Made by a program: the position numbers and the translations under genes. From contig NZ_FOBW01000006.1 of NCBI RefSeq assembly GCF_900109925.1, forward strand, positions 124,001-188,000: a stretch of 64,000 nucleotides of DNA. Direction: 5' to 3'. Position 1 is the stretch's first letter; each line of letters starts with the position of its first letter. Shown in pieces: positions 17,390-26,999 of the stretch. The notes beneath the pieces are model-generated. The model ran no database searches. It was not told the origin of the DNA and saw nothing but the letters and a program-made list of their open reading frames with translations. The stretch comes from Mesobacillus persicus (GTDB taxonomy: Bacteria > Bacillota > Bacilli > Bacillales > Cytobacillaceae).

Positions 17390-17991
17390 TCAACATCCCT
17401 TCTTCCTAATGGTCGGTTTTTTCTTACACGAATGGATAGACCCAGGAGAAAATCAATGACAAAATGCATAGTGATGGTTACAGCTAAATTACCTGTTTTC
17501 ATGTAGATAAACCCAATAACAAAACTCAATAAAATAATGTTACAAAATAAAAACCAATTAAATAAGTAACGATAATGAACAAGAGCAAAAATAACACTGG
17601 AGACAATTATGCCAAATTCAGTTTGAATAATCCCCCGAAACAATACTTCCTCACTGAATGCAACAAAAGCTGCAATAACGGCTATATGGACAATATTCCT
17701 ATTCTGGAACATCCTTTCATTCAGTCCACCATCATCATAAGTAGACGTTGGTAATAATCTCATCAGAATTAGATCTATCAACACGATGAGACAACCAACA
17801 GAGATTCCAACCTTCCAGACTAACGGGTCAGCCCAATCGAATAGCCTGAGGAACTCACTCGTACTGTCCATAAATATCAGGCCAAGAATTATGGAAATAA
17901 TCAATAGTATAAGTTGTGTTAAATAAAGATGAAACAGTAATTCTTTATCTGTTAAACCTTTGATTAAGTCTCTATATTCATTTAGTTTCAT
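17386..17991 (-). CDS. ypbD: CPBP family intramembrane metalloprotease YpbD
   Basis: A 201-residue protein with six or more membrane segments and the CPBP (Abi/CAAX protease) signature. Motif 1, EEVLFRG, is near residue 118; motif 2, FALVHY, is near 143; and a His in the last helix (MHFVIDF) is near 180. Substrates are unknown; relatives process peptides or prenylated proteins. It overlaps recQ by 14 bases and ypbE by 4, so it is translationally coupled to both. Confidence 0.88.
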   Translation of the reverse strand: MKLNEYRDLIKGLTDKELLFHLYLTQLILLIISIILGLIFMDSTSEFLRLFDWADPLVWKVGISVGCLIVLIDLILMRLLPTSTYDDGGLNERMFQNRNIVHIAVIAAFVAFSEEVLFRGIIQTEFGIIVSSVIFALVHYRYLFNWFLFCNIILLSFVIGFIYMKTGNLAVTITMHFVIDFLLGLSIRVRKNRPLGRRDVE

Positions 17992-19486
17992 TTGTCTCGC
18001 CTACTCGTTTTAATAGCATGGAAGCTAGTTCATCCTTCCAATTAAAAGGTAAGAGTCCCCTGTCATTTGTAGGGAAAACTTTTCGGAATGTTCCTAAGTT
18101 CAATCCACAATAGCTGCAGCAATTTTTCGGTTTTGAGGTGCTTCTTTCTCCAAAGTAGCGAAGGATAAAGGACCGCTTACACTCATTCTGTTGGATATAG
18201 TCTAATACCTTAAAAATTTTATCCTTTTTTATTTGAAGTCGGTTTGAAACATAATTGGTTAAACGTTCCTTCACATTAAGAGAATTTTCATTCCCATGGC
18301 TCGTAATAAAACTTGCTACAAATCTCCATTGGGTTTCACTAAAACCGCATGAAGTAATAAGTAATTCTTCATGAGTATATAACTCTTCTATCTTCAATTG
18401 GTTCTTTTGTATGACAGTAAATAACCGATTTATTTGTTCTTTTTCGGGTAGTTCTCCCTCTGCTAACTGCAAACTTAATTGCTCATCTCCAGGCGCATAT
18501 AGCAAAATTGCGAGACTCTCAAGCCCATCTCTTCCCGCTCTTCCAATTTCCTGTAAATAGGATTCTAATTGGAGCGGCATATGAAAATGGATGATAAATC
18601 GGACATTGTCTTTATTAATCCCCATCCCAAAAGCACTAGTGGCACATACGACATCAAGCTGGTCATGGATAAACTGTTGTTGAATTAAAATTCGCGCCTC
18701 TTGGTCAAGCCCACCGTGGTAAGCCATCGCTCTTTCTCCTTGATCACGAAGCCTGACCGCCATTTTCTCTGCCAACTTTTTACTAGAAAAATAAATAATA
18801 CCTGGCCCTTGGATCTGTTTGACCAATTCAAGCGCTCTCTCTTCCTTTTCTTGATAACCTACTTTTTCAATTCCCATGGCAATTTCAGGACGATCAACAG
18901 TAAAAACAAACTCTTCGCAAGTTTCTAATTGGAGATAACGGATGATATCCTGCCTTACCTCTTTAGTAGCGGTAGCTGTTAAGGCAATCGTAAGCGGAGA
19001 ACCCAAAGATTTCCTAATGTCACCTATTTTTAAATAATCAGGTCTAAAATCATACCCCCATTGCGAAATACAGTGGGCCTCGTCGATAACAAGAAGAGAA
19101 ATAGTTAATTGTTTCATTTTATTCACGATAAGATCGGTTCCGAGCATTTCTGGGGATACAAAAATGAATTTATAACTCGGAAGTCTTTGCAGTATTTGTC
19201 TCTTCTCAACTGGTGTCAGAAAGGAGTTGATGGCAACGACCCGCTTCTCCCCCATCGCCTTCATTTGTTCTACTTGATCTTGCATCAAAGAGAGCAACGG
19301 TGAAATAATTACTACTTGACCATTAAGCACGTAACCCGGTAATTGATAACACAACGATTTACCTGTACCTGTTGGTAGCATTGCAAGCGTGTTCTTTCCC
19401 CTTAGGACCGAATTGACGATTTCTTTTTGACCTTTTCGGAAGGTAGTAAATCCAAAGTATTTATAAAGAGCTTTCTCTAATTCCAC
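17978..19486 (-). CDS. recQ: ATP-dependent DNA helicase RecQ
   Basis: 3'-5' superfamily 2 DNA helicase acting in recombination and fork repair. The product has 502 residues, close to the short Bacillus RecQ (YpbC). The Walker A TGTGKS is at residues 39-44, with DEAH near 135 and the RecQ-specific aromatic loop (ISQWGYDFRPDY) after it. Motif VI (QEIGRAGRDG) is near 315. A zinc-binding Cys set occurs near 440-465 (ECKRSF, NCCSYCG). No HRDC domain follows, as usual for this short form. The start is GTG, with a GGTGG site inside the end of ypbB. Confidence 0.95.
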   Translation of the reverse strand: MELEKALYKYFGFTTFRKGQKEIVNSVLRGKNTLAMLPTGTGKSLCYQLPGYVLNGQVVIISPLLSLMQDQVEQMKAMGEKRVVAINSFLTPVEKRQILQRLPSYKFIFVSPEMLGTDLIVNKMKQLTISLLVIDEAHCISQWGYDFRPDYLKIGDIRKSLGSPLTIALTATATKEVRQDIIRYLQLETCEEFVFTVDRPEIAMGIEKVGYQEKEERALELVKQIQGPGIIYFSSKKLAEKMAVRLRDQGERAMAYHGGLDQEARILIQQQFIHDQLDVVCATSAFGMGINKDNVRFIIHFHMPLQLESYLQEIGRAGRDGLESLAILLYAPGDEQLSLQLAEGELPEKEQINRLFTVIQKNQLKIEELYTHEELLITSCGFSETQWRFVASFITSHGNENSLNVKERLTNYVSNRLQIKKDKIFKVLDYIQQNECKRSFILRYFGERSTSKPKNCCSYCGLNLGTFRKVFPTNDRGLLPFNWKDELASMLLKRVGETNETK

Positions 19487-20544
19487 TGTCGACCACCATT
19501 CCTCGCCAACACAAGCCGTATTTCAAAATAACTAGCATCATTCACGTAGTCACGAATTTGCTTTAATTTCTTTGCAGACGTTTCATTTGCAACTTTCATA
19601 ATTCTCTCTTGTTTATTTTCATTGACATACTTATTTAAATCAAAGCTTTCTAAATGAAGAGCTATTTCAACAATATGATCTTCTATCGTGCTAGTCTTTA
19701 ATTTACGAATGTTTGCGATTTCTATTGGAGTAAACCCCTTTTCGATTAATCGATAGGTTTTTTCTGTAGAAAGTGTAAATGGAACAGTTTTTTGAGCATC
19801 TCGAACTAAACCGCTTAACTGCTTGTATTGATCCTGATTAGCAGAGATAGTCCCAATCATAAAGTGAATGACATTAAGGAACTCTAATTGATAATGAGTA
19901 TTCTCCATATTTAGCATGTCTGCCGCTTGCTTTGATGTTAGTCCTATCCTGTTATTTCCTGTCATTCTCAGGATTAGGACTGATGGTTGAATGGTTTGTT
20001 CAGACTCTAAACAAAAGATCAACTCATTATATAGTTGCTCAGCCAAATCATATCTATTGATGTTTTGCGCTTTTATGTAGCTTTTAACCCACTCAAGTGT
20101 TTCCTGTTTATTTTGGACCGGAATAAACCCTTTTTTTTGATGGACTAAATTGGAACAAACCTGAACGAGAATGGATAACCTTTCCCAAAAAACAGTAGTA
20201 AGATGATGGTAATTCCAACCCTCTAGGAATTTCGGGGGCAATTCGTTTCGTGTATGAAATTCTCTTAATGCGCTTTCTCCAAATTTGTTCAAACGATAGT
20301 GTTCGTTGGATGTACGCTCCAGTAATCCGCTATGTTGCAGTTCCTCAATCGCCTTCTCTAACTCCATTCTTGTTAGGAGGGGAAAAGCACGAAAGAAGGC
20401 TGTTAGGTTAAATAAATGGGCATCTTGAATCGTCTGGGAGGATTTTTTTCCTTGAAATAAATGATAAAGCGAATAAATGGAACGTTCATTATTAATTTGG
20501 TTTAAGCAGTGCAAAAGTACCGCATCTGAATATGAAATCGTCAT
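19477..20544 (-). CDS. ypbB: Helix-turn-helix protein YpbB
   Basis: A 355-residue soluble protein that precedes recQ in Bacillus. The C-terminal region (GFTPIEIANIRKLKTSTIEDHIVEI) reads as a helix-turn-helix of the kind fused to RecQ in other bacteria. This suggests a partner of the helicase rather than a classical regulator. The N-terminal half (FRAFPLLTRMELEKAIEELQ) is winged-helix-like. It overlaps recQ by 10 bases. The ATG follows AAGGTGA. It is the first gene of the ypbB-recQ-ypbD-ypbE operon and is divergent from fer. Confidence 0.85.
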   Translation of the reverse strand: MTISYSDAVLLHCLNQINNERSIYSLYHLFQGKKSSQTIQDAHLFNLTAFFRAFPLLTRMELEKAIEELQHSGLLERTSNEHYRLNKFGESALREFHTRNELPPKFLEGWNYHHLTTVFWERLSILVQVCSNLVHQKKGFIPVQNKQETLEWVKSYIKAQNINRYDLAEQLYNELIFCLESEQTIQPSVLILRMTGNNRIGLTSKQAADMLNMENTHYQLEFLNVIHFMIGTISANQDQYKQLSGLVRDAQKTVPFTLSTEKTYRLIEKGFTPIEIANIRKLKTSTIEDHIVEIALHLESFDLNKYVNENKQERIMKVANETSAKKLKQIRDYVNDASYFEIRLVLARNGGRQWN

Positions 20545-20787
20545 TCGTTCACCTTTTCATTTTTATGGCTAATTTTTACCTACTGATCAAATACTAAGTG
20601 CCTAGCTTTATTTTAGCATGAATCGACAATTAATGACGAAACATCTTATTAACCAATGTAAAATTAACCATTGAAAAGTATTCTCAATCTTTTTTTTATT
20701 GAAAAGTTAGTGATACAGTTTTACAATAAACATGAGGCTGACGTTTTCACATAATATTTTTACGAAAACGATACCAAACTGTTTTAA

Positions 20788-21054
<267 letters not shown>

Positions 21055-21072
21055 TAGTTTGCTATAAACAAG

Positions 21073-21103
21073 ACCTCTGCTAATTCAGCAGAGGTTTTTA
21101 TTT
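21073..21103 (+). terminator. Terminator of fer
   Basis: A 9-bp ACCTCTGCT/AGCAGAGGT stem has a 5-base loop and a TTTTTATTT tail. Confidence 0.92.
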
Positions 21104-21131
21104 AGGCATTGAGCCTGTAACCAGATGTACT

Positions 21132-21165
21132 CAAAAAAGCAGCGGCTATATGTAGCCACTGCTTT
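21132..21165 (-). terminator. Terminator of ribU
   Basis: A 13-bp stem with one mismatch (21136-21148 with 21153-21165) has a TATG loop and six T on the minus strand, just past the ribU stop codon. Confidence 0.88.
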
Positions 21166-21169
21166 AAAC

Positions 21170-21754
21170 TTATATACTCTCACTTTTATACTGTTGCCTA
21201 CTAATCCAAGTAGACATTCTCGAAAACAATAACATAAATACCAATGAAATTAATAATCCTTTAAAAATATTAAACGGCAAAATGCCTGTAACAATCATCG
21301 TTTTTAACTCAGGAGCAGCCATGGCTGGCATATTTAGGAACAATGTATAAGCTGGCATGATTACATAGTAATTGAGCACGCTCATGACAATGCTCATCAC
21401 CACTGTTGCAATTACCAGAGCAAGAGTCATTCCCTTACTTGTTTTTAATTTCGTATAAATATAATAAGCAGGTAAGACAAACAGAATTCCCGCTACGAAA
21501 TTAGCAATATGACCTACTGGTACGCCAGTAGCACTTCCTGTCATAAAATAATCCATTATATTTTTGAAAAGTTCAACCAGCACTCCCGCAGCTGGGCCAA
21601 AGATTAACGCGGCAATTAACGCAGGTATGTCGCTAAAATCAACCATTAAAAAATTTGGAAATGGCGGTACCGGAAAATTCAATAGCATTAATACATAAGA
21701 AATACTACTTAACATCCCAATTGAAACCAATGCTTTGACACTAAATTTTTTCAT
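21170..21754 (-). CDS. ribU: Riboflavin transporter substrate-binding subunit RibU (ECF type)
   Basis: Membrane S-component of an energy-coupling factor transporter importing riboflavin (FmnP in B. subtilis). The product has 194 residues and six hydrophobic segments. The conserved N-terminal region includes MVDFSDIPALI near residue 37 and a GPAAGVLVELFKN block near 52. It needs the shared EcfA1A2T module, which is not in this window. The 5' leader carries an FMN riboswitch with a terminator, so import is repressed when FMN is plentiful. Confidence 0.95.
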   Translation of the reverse strand: MKKFSVKALVSIGMLSSISYVLMLLNFPVPPFPNFLMVDFSDIPALIAALIFGPAAGVLVELFKNIMDYFMTGSATGVPVGHIANFVAGILFVLPAYYIYTKLKTSKGMTLALVIATVVMSIVMSVLNYYVIMPAYTLFLNMPAMAAPELKTMIVTGILPFNIFKGLLISLVFMLLFSRMSTWISRQQYKSESI

Positions 21755-21824
21755 TTTCTTCCTCTCTCCTTTTTGAGATCCACCTCAAAGAAGAAAGGTT
21801 CAGCAAACAAAATGCACCCAATTG

Positions 21825-21852
21825 AAAAACCCTCAAGCCTTTGGCTAGAGGG
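21825..21852 (-). terminator. Regulatory terminator of the FMN riboswitch
   Basis: CCCTC/GAGGG and AGCC/GGCT stems are separated by a T/T mismatch, with a short loop and TTTTT following on the minus strand. It lies between the aptamer and ribU, so premature termination is the likely control mode. Confidence 0.85.
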
Positions 21853-21924
21853 AGTAATCTCAAATGAAGGTGCACTTAATAAACATCCAAAAAGATATAA
21901 TTTTTGAACGTCCGCAGAACCTCC

Positions 21925-22046
21925 ACCTTCTCCCATCCAGACTATACTGTCGGCTTTGGAATCGCACCAAATCCTGCCTTACGGCTCGCGGGCTTAGAGC
22001 ATTTACTCATCACCGCCGGTCGGGAATTTCACCACGCCCCGAAGAT
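21925..22046 (-). promoter_or_regulatory. FMN riboswitch (RFN element) upstream of ribU
   Basis: On the minus strand the conserved RFN blocks occur in order: ATCTTCGGGGC, GTGAAATTCCCGACCGGCGGT, AGCCCGCGAGCC, GATTTGGTGCGATTCC, GCCGACAGT and CTGGATGGGAGAAGG. P1 closes by ATCTTC (22041-22046) with GAAGGT (21925-21930). It binds FMN and controls ribU through the downstream terminator. Confidence 0.97.
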
Positions 22047-22156
22047 AGATCATATTAAATTTTAAATACAAATCTATTATACTAAAAGAAGAAGGATATT
22101 AACAATTAAAACCTCTGAATATCATGTGAAAAAACGCACAAGCATTGGATAAAGGA

Positions 22157-22178
22157 AACGAGGTAAACATACCTCGTT
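22157..22178 (-). terminator. Hairpin after the LysM/M23 gene
   Basis: A 9-bp AACGAGGTA/TACCTCGTT stem with a 4-base loop lies just past the stop codon. The T tract is weak in either direction, so it is a doubtful terminator. Confidence 0.5.
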
Positions 22179-22187
22179 CGTTTTAGT

Positions 22188-23129
22188 CTATTGCGTGATA
22201 ATTAATACTTGTTGCGGATAGATTACATTTGAATCGAGCTGATTATTGCTCTTGAGCTCCTTAACACTTACACCAGTTTTTCTTGCTATTGAACTGAGGG
22301 TATCTCCTCGCCCAACTATATAATGCTTTGTTTCCACTTCCTTAATCGTCAAATTCTGACCAACTTGAATTTTATCTCCTTGAATATGGTTCAATTCTGC
22401 TATTCTCGAAGCATTGGACTGGTACTTCTGGGCAATCGACCATAAAGTTTCTCCTGGTTGAACTAAGTGGGTTAAAGACTGTTCTTCACTATGTCCACTC
22501 TCGGGTGATTCAGAGCTTGAATCCAATACGAGGCGTGAATTTTGCAACTCTTCTTCTGGATGGGGATGCCCCGCAGTTTCAATTGTCTCACCTGGATATG
22601 CCTTGCTCTGGGCCATTACAACTTGTCCAACTTCAGTCAGACCTAAGGCATTATCGGGATTCAGGGCATTCTCTTTACTGTAAGTCCACTCCTCATGATG
22701 AACTTCAAAATGCAAATGAACCCCAGATGAATCACCTGTGTTCCCCATCTCACCAATTAACGCCCCTTGGCTTATGTTTTCCCCTTCTTTTACATTTCTT
22801 TTATGTAAGTGGGCATAAACCGTTTCAAAGTTATTCTTATGTTTAATAAAGATCACATGACCATATGTATCGGAATAATACGATTTACTGACTACGCCTT
22901 CATCCACCGCATATACAGGGGTTTTTAAATCAGCCGCAATATCAAGCCCCTTATGAAGCCCCCCTCGAGTCCCATAGGTATCCGTAATTTCACCATCCGC
23001 GGGCCAAATCCAATGCTCAGTTTGACCACCTATTTCTTCCGCTCTAGGATGCTTACCACCGAGAAAGAGCATGCCAACACAAAGGGCAATCAACCCGGCA
23101 ATTAGTAATCTCCTAACTATGTCTCTCAT
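22188..23129 (-). CDS. M23 peptidase with two LysM domains
   Basis: A 313-residue exported or membrane-anchored protein with an N-terminal hydrophobic segment at about residues 8-24. A LytM/M23 endopeptidase domain lies at about 45-160, with zinc-ligand motifs HKGLDIA (H59, D63) and HLHFEVH near 139-145. Two LysM domains follow at about 222-265 (HLVQPGETLWSIAQKY) and 269-312 (HYIVGRGDTLSSIARK). The SpoIIQ-like architecture (anchor plus M23) is notable, but the LysM pair and intact ligands suggest an active cell-wall hydrolase. The ATG follows AGGAGG. It is monocistronic. I do not assign a gene symbol. Confidence 0.85.
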   Translation of the reverse strand: MRDIVRRLLIAGLIALCVGMLFLGGKHPRAEEIGGQTEHWIWPADGEITDTYGTRGGLHKGLDIAADLKTPVYAVDEGVVSKSYYSDTYGHVIFIKHKNNFETVYAHLHKRNVKEGENISQGALIGEMGNTGDSSGVHLHFEVHHEEWTYSKENALNPDNALGLTEVGQVVMAQSKAYPGETIETAGHPHPEEELQNSRLVLDSSSESPESGHSEEQSLTHLVQPGETLWSIAQKYQSNASRIAELNHIQGDKIQVGQNLTIKEVETKHYIVGRGDTLSSIARKTGVSVKELKSNNQLDSNVIYPQQVLIITQ

Positions 23130-23265
23130 TTTGTTCCTCCTAATTTTTGTTCTCTACCTTCAAATATATGACAGCTTGTCCTATATAAGAACATCTATCC
23201 ATAGGGCGGGTACAGATTACAAAACATGGTGTTATTATTTGGTAGTCACCTGCCGATTTATTCAA

Positions 23266-23303
23266 TAAAAATAAAAAAAGCCTTGCCACTAAGGCGAGAC
23301 TTT
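23266..23303 (-). terminator. Terminator of sigX-rsiX
   Basis: An 11-position stem with one mismatch and one G-T pair (23277-23287 with 23293-23303) is followed by seven T on the minus strand. It overlaps the rsiX stop. Confidence 0.85.
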
Positions 23304-24510
23304 AATTGAGCTCAATCATTTTCTTATTTGGTGCAACTGGAAGTGGCAGCTCTTTCGAAAGATCAAATGGTCCAACATGCTCTGTATTTCCATTTTCAAA
23401 TCTAATGAAATCGTAGCCGAAATTTCTAGCCGTTAGGAAAATCGCCTCAAGGCTATCCAAAAAATCATCATCCATCGAAAAGTCTTCTGAAACTTTTAGA
23501 TAAAGTGTTTTCCCGCTACCTTCCCCATCAGATTTCTCGAGCACCAAATCCTTTGGTAGTGAAGCTTTGAGCCCCAACACTTCTTGGTCAACACGCATTT
23601 TAGCAAAGGCTTCCGAAATTGTACCGAAGTGTTCCGCCGATGGAACTAGATAAGGGCGGTCCTCTTTTCCAGAATAAAAGAAGAAGTAGGCTTGGTTTGC
23701 TCCTTCTTCCGTTTGGAGCTCAGATATCGTTCCATAATTCCCTAATTCAATCCCTCTTTGACCGTCAGTTGTAAAAGTAACTTTCTTAACCTTTTCAACA
23801 GGGAATGATTCCTTCAAGATGCTTGTAAATATTGTTTCAGCAGTCGATCCATAGCCATACGTATGATTAGCTGCAACATCGACATTGACACTTTGATTTC
23901 CCTCATCATAACTCATACTAGCTTCAAGTGGAAAATATTCTGATAAACCCCATTCTTCCTCATCTAATTTCACCATGGTTTCCTCATACAGATCAAACCA
24001 TGTTTTTTGTTCAATTTTATCAACCAACACAGTTACTGGTACTATTAATTGAGCATTGGGGTCCGGAATAGAAAATGTAAAAATCTGATTATTTTCTAGG
24101 TCATCTGGATAAACCGCAGTCGGTTCCTCGTACTCATTAGCCGTTAGCGTCTCTTCTATGGTGTTGTCTAAGCTCTCCTCAGTACTAAACGGGCTCATTG
24201 CATTACTGTCTGCGTTATCAGCTGCTCTACTGCTCTCCTGTGGAGATTCAGTTGATTCAACGGACAACTCAGCATGATCACTATTATTCGCTACGTTATC
24301 CCAGCTTGTAAGTGTCGGTGAAAGGATAAATAAGAGCACTAATACTGCCCCAGTAGCTAAACCAGGTATCACCCACACTGGAATTCTTTTTTTCTTCTTT
24401 TTTAATGACAAACCTTGATAGATTTCGCTAGGATGTCGTGGATCAGATACCTTGGGGAGTTGCCTAAGCAATTCTTCAAGTTCCCGATCATTTAACTTCC
24501 GTTTTCTCAC
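23302..24510 (-). CDS. rsiX: Anti-sigma factor RsiX
   Basis: Membrane-bound anti-sigma factor holding SigX inactive. The product has 402 residues. A short cytoplasmic N-terminus (LNDRELEELLRQLPKVSDPRHP) is followed by a basic KKKKK stretch and one membrane segment at about residues 46-64. A long Ser/Glu-rich extracytoplasmic region follows, with a GerMN-like fold suggested by paired repeats near 210-290 and 310-395. It starts with GTG, 5 bases after AAGGAGGTGG, and overlaps sigX by 23 bases. It is somewhat longer than the B. subtilis protein, mainly in the acidic linker. Confidence 0.9.
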   Translation of the reverse strand: MRKRKLNDRELEELLRQLPKVSDPRHPSEIYQGLSLKKKKKRIPVWVIPGLATGAVLVLLFILSPTLTSWDNVANNSDHAELSVESTESPQESSRAADNADSNAMSPFSTEESLDNTIEETLTANEYEEPTAVYPDDLENNQIFTFSIPDPNAQLIVPVTVLVDKIEQKTWFDLYEETMVKLDEEEWGLSEYFPLEASMSYDEGNQSVNVDVAANHTYGYGSTAETIFTSILKESFPVEKVKKVTFTTDGQRGIELGNYGTISELQTEEGANQAYFFFYSGKEDRPYLVPSAEHFGTISEAFAKMRVDQEVLGLKASLPKDLVLEKSDGEGSGKTLYLKVSEDFSMDDDFLDSLEAIFLTARNFGYDFIRFENGNTEHVGPFDLSKELPLPVAPNKKMIELN

Positions 24511-25033
24511 TAGGCACCACCTCCTTATCCACTTCTTCCATCATCTTCCTCAACGATTTAATTGCCCTATGCTGAGTGGTCTTCACCTTGCTCTCTGTCC
24601 AATCAAGCGCCTCTGCTGTTTCACCTATCGACAATTCATGGATATACCTAAGAATAATGACCATCTTTTGATCTACCGTGCATCGGTCAAGGCAGTGATA
24701 GATAAGCTTAATTTCTTCCTTCTGCTGTGCTAGTTCTTCAGGAAGCGGCAATTGGTCGCTAATCTGTGTTGCTGAGAAGTCCAGCTTTTCCAGAAGCCAT
24801 TTTTTCCAGCCCTTTTGTTTACGAAAGTGATCAATCGCGACATTTTTTGCAATCGAAAATAGCCATGTTTTTTCACTACTGTTCCCCTCGAAGCGGTCAT
24901 AAGCTTTTAGAACGCGAATATAAACCTCCTGGACTAGGTCCTCAGCTAATTCCTTATTCTTAACCATATAAAATAAAAACCGAAATAAATCTTGGTGATA
25001 TTTTTGATATAAATGATCAAAAACGGAGTCCAT
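24488..25033 (-). CDS. sigX: ECF sigma factor SigX
   Basis: Extracytoplasmic-function sigma factor controlling cell-envelope charge and lipid genes in Bacillus. The product has 181 residues. Region 2 is at about residues 5-72 (DLFRFLFYMVKNKELAEDLVQEVYIRVLKAYDRF) and region 4 at about 112-165 (LRYIHELSIGETAEALDWTESKVKTTQHRA). The ATG follows GGAGGGG. It lies directly downstream of resE, as in B. subtilis, and is followed by overlapping rsiX. An ECF-type promoter (TGAAAC-N16-CGAC) upstream suggests autoregulation. Confidence 0.93.
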   Translation of the reverse strand: MDSVFDHLYQKYHQDLFRFLFYMVKNKELAEDLVQEVYIRVLKAYDRFEGNSSEKTWLFSIAKNVAIDHFRKQKGWKKWLLEKLDFSATQISDQLPLPEELAQQKEEIKLIYHCLDRCTVDQKMVIILRYIHELSIGETAEALDWTESKVKTTQHRAIKSLRKMMEEVDKEVVPSEKTEVK

Positions 25034-25063
25034 TCTCTTCTCCCCTCCGTGTTCATAAGATTA

Positions 25064-25089
25064 GTCGTTAATATGTATAAAAAGTTTCA
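25064..25089 (-). promoter_or_regulatory. Putative SigX auto-regulatory promoter
   Basis: On the minus strand a TGAAAC -35 element (25084-25089) and a CGAC -10 element (25064-25067) are 16 bases apart, 30 bases upstream of the sigX start. Sigma-X and sigma-W promoters share AAC -35 elements and CG(A/T)C-type -10 elements with this spacing. Confidence 0.75.
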
Positions 25090-25144
25090 TTTTAACTATA
25101 TTCTTTTCCTATTAAAATTGGAAGGTTGTTTTTTCAAGTTAAAA

Positions 25145-25174
25145 CTAAAAAACCACCCGATTATCATCGGGTGG
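25145..25174 (-). terminator. Terminator of resDE
   Basis: A 9-bp CCACCCGAT/ATCGGGTGG stem has a TATC loop and six T on the minus strand. It separates resE from the sigX promoter. Confidence 0.92.
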
Positions 25175-25214
25175 CCTATTGTTTCTCGTGAATCAAGATA
25201 AGTCGTCAATCTTT

Positions 25215-26999
25215 TTAGAATGAATCAGTATTTCGTGGAATAAAAAAGGAAAATGTCGTTCCTTGTCCCAATTTGCTTCTCACCGATATATTTCCCTTAT
25301 GTGCATCGATAATATTCTTTGCAATTGCAAGACCTAGACCTGTACCCGAACGCCCCCTTGTACGGGATTTATCCCCCTTATAGAAGCGTTCGAACAGGAA
25401 TGGTAGGTCTTCTTCAGGTATACCAGGTCCTTCGTCACTCACTTCAAACAATAGTTCACGACCTATCGATTTAACCGTAACCGTTATCGACGCAGATTCT
25501 TGAATATGACGGATTGCATTGTCTAAGAGATTCGTTAGCACTTGTTCAATGCGATCAGGGTCAAAATAAAACTCCTGTTCATCTATCTCGATATTCGTGT
25601 GTAACTCAAGGCTTTTTTCTTTAGCAAGCGTCTGGAATTTGCGAATCACCCGATTAATAAAAGGCTTCAATTCAACCTTATCCACTTCTAGCTGAATGTG
25701 TCCTGCCTGTATTCTTGCTAAATCTAACAGTTCATTTACGAGCCTTCCCATCCTCAAAGATTCGTCATAAATGATTTGTGCCATCTCTTGCTTTTCTTCA
25801 TTAGTTTCCGCTATACCATCAACAATCGCCTCACTATACCCCTGTAACATGGATATAGGGGTGCGCAGTTCATGCGATACATTGGCGATAAAGTCATCAC
25901 GGAGCTTATCAAGTTTCCGTTCTTCCGTCATATCACGGACAACAGCAACAGCCCCACGAATGGTCTTTTTATTAAATAGCGGGCTAATTATAATAACAAA
26001 CGAACGACCTTGGAGTGTAATCTCACCGACTTGTTCATTAACAGTATTGACTGCTAACTGGAAGAGTTCCATCACTTTAGAAGGGACAGCATCCGTATTC
26101 TCGGTTGCTCCTTGTTCATAATACCAATACCTTAAAAACTGTTCAGCCGGTGGGTTGGTAATTAAAATCGTGCCGTCACGATTCAAAGTAATAACTCCAT
26201 CTGCCATACTACTTAAGATACTAGAAAGTTGCTCCTTCTCCTGACTTAAGGCATTCATGTTAAACTTTAACTGTCTTCCCATTTGATTAAAGGCCGTGGC
26301 CAGCTCACCAATCTCATCGTTGGTGAGTATCGGCACCTTCGTATCAAACTTCCCTCTTGCTACCTCAAAGGCTGCTTCCCTCATTTTACGCAGCGGAGCA
26401 TTGATTCTCGAAGACAAGAAAAAGGCAAAAATCGTCGTTAGAATAAGTCCAACACCTGCCGAAATCAAGACAATCTGAGTTGTCTGCTGCATGGTTTCTT
26501 CCATTACTTCAAGGGATTGGTAAACAAAAACAGCACCATCTTCTCCCTCAAATTCACGAAGTGGGACCCCGATAATTAAAAACTGTGTTTCATTTAAATC
26601 ACCCGTTGAATAGGTAATAATCTTATCAATACTATTACCTTCATCGAACACACTCTGGAATTCCTCATCTTCAATAAAATAAGAAATCGGAACCCTTACT
26701 GATTCGTCAGAACCTGGGGAGTAAAAATAAGTATCTTCATTCTTAATAACCGCTGCATTTGTTACTTCATCAAGTAGGCCCCACGTTATTTCAAGACCTA
26801 TATCTAACTCTTCTCCACCATGCTGGGCGAGATTTAATGAAATCTTTTCTGCTGTATAGGTCAAGTCTTGTCTTGCCTGATCAATATTATAGTTTTCAAA
26901 AAACTCCAACAGCAATACAGTTAAGATAGATAAGACAAAGGCAACTAGTAGAAGAATGGTAAACCATAATTTACCTACAACACTGCGCCAAAACATCAT
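25215..26999 (-). CDS. resE: Redox/oxygen-responsive sensor histidine kinase ResE
   Basis: Membrane sensor kinase that, with ResD, controls aerobic and anaerobic respiration genes. The product has 594 residues. Two membrane segments at about residues 9-27 and 172-191 flank an extracytoplasmic sensor domain. A HAMP domain follows (to about 245), then PAS (about 255-360) and HisKA with the phospho-acceptor His in VSHELRTP near 371. The HATPase domain has N, G1 (DEGPGIP) and G2 (GTGLGLAI) boxes. It overlaps resD by 4 bases. It precedes a terminator and then sigX. Confidence 0.95.
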   Translation of the reverse strand: MMFWRSVVGKLWFTILLLVAFVLSILTVLLLEFFENYNIDQARQDLTYTAEKISLNLAQHGGEELDIGLEITWGLLDEVTNAAVIKNEDTYFYSPGSDESVRVPISYFIEDEEFQSVFDEGNSIDKIITYSTGDLNETQFLIIGVPLREFEGEDGAVFVYQSLEVMEETMQQTTQIVLISAGVGLILTTIFAFFLSSRINAPLRKMREAAFEVARGKFDTKVPILTNDEIGELATAFNQMGRQLKFNMNALSQEKEQLSSILSSMADGVITLNRDGTILITNPPAEQFLRYWYYEQGATENTDAVPSKVMELFQLAVNTVNEQVGEITLQGRSFVIIISPLFNKKTIRGAVAVVRDMTEERKLDKLRDDFIANVSHELRTPISMLQGYSEAIVDGIAETNEEKQEMAQIIYDESLRMGRLVNELLDLARIQAGHIQLEVDKVELKPFINRVIRKFQTLAKEKSLELHTNIEIDEQEFYFDPDRIEQVLTNLLDNAIRHIQESASITVTVKSIGRELLFEVSDEGPGIPEEDLPFLFERFYKGDKSRTRGRSGTGLGLAIAKNIIDAHKGNISVRSKLGQGTTFSFFIPRNTDSF

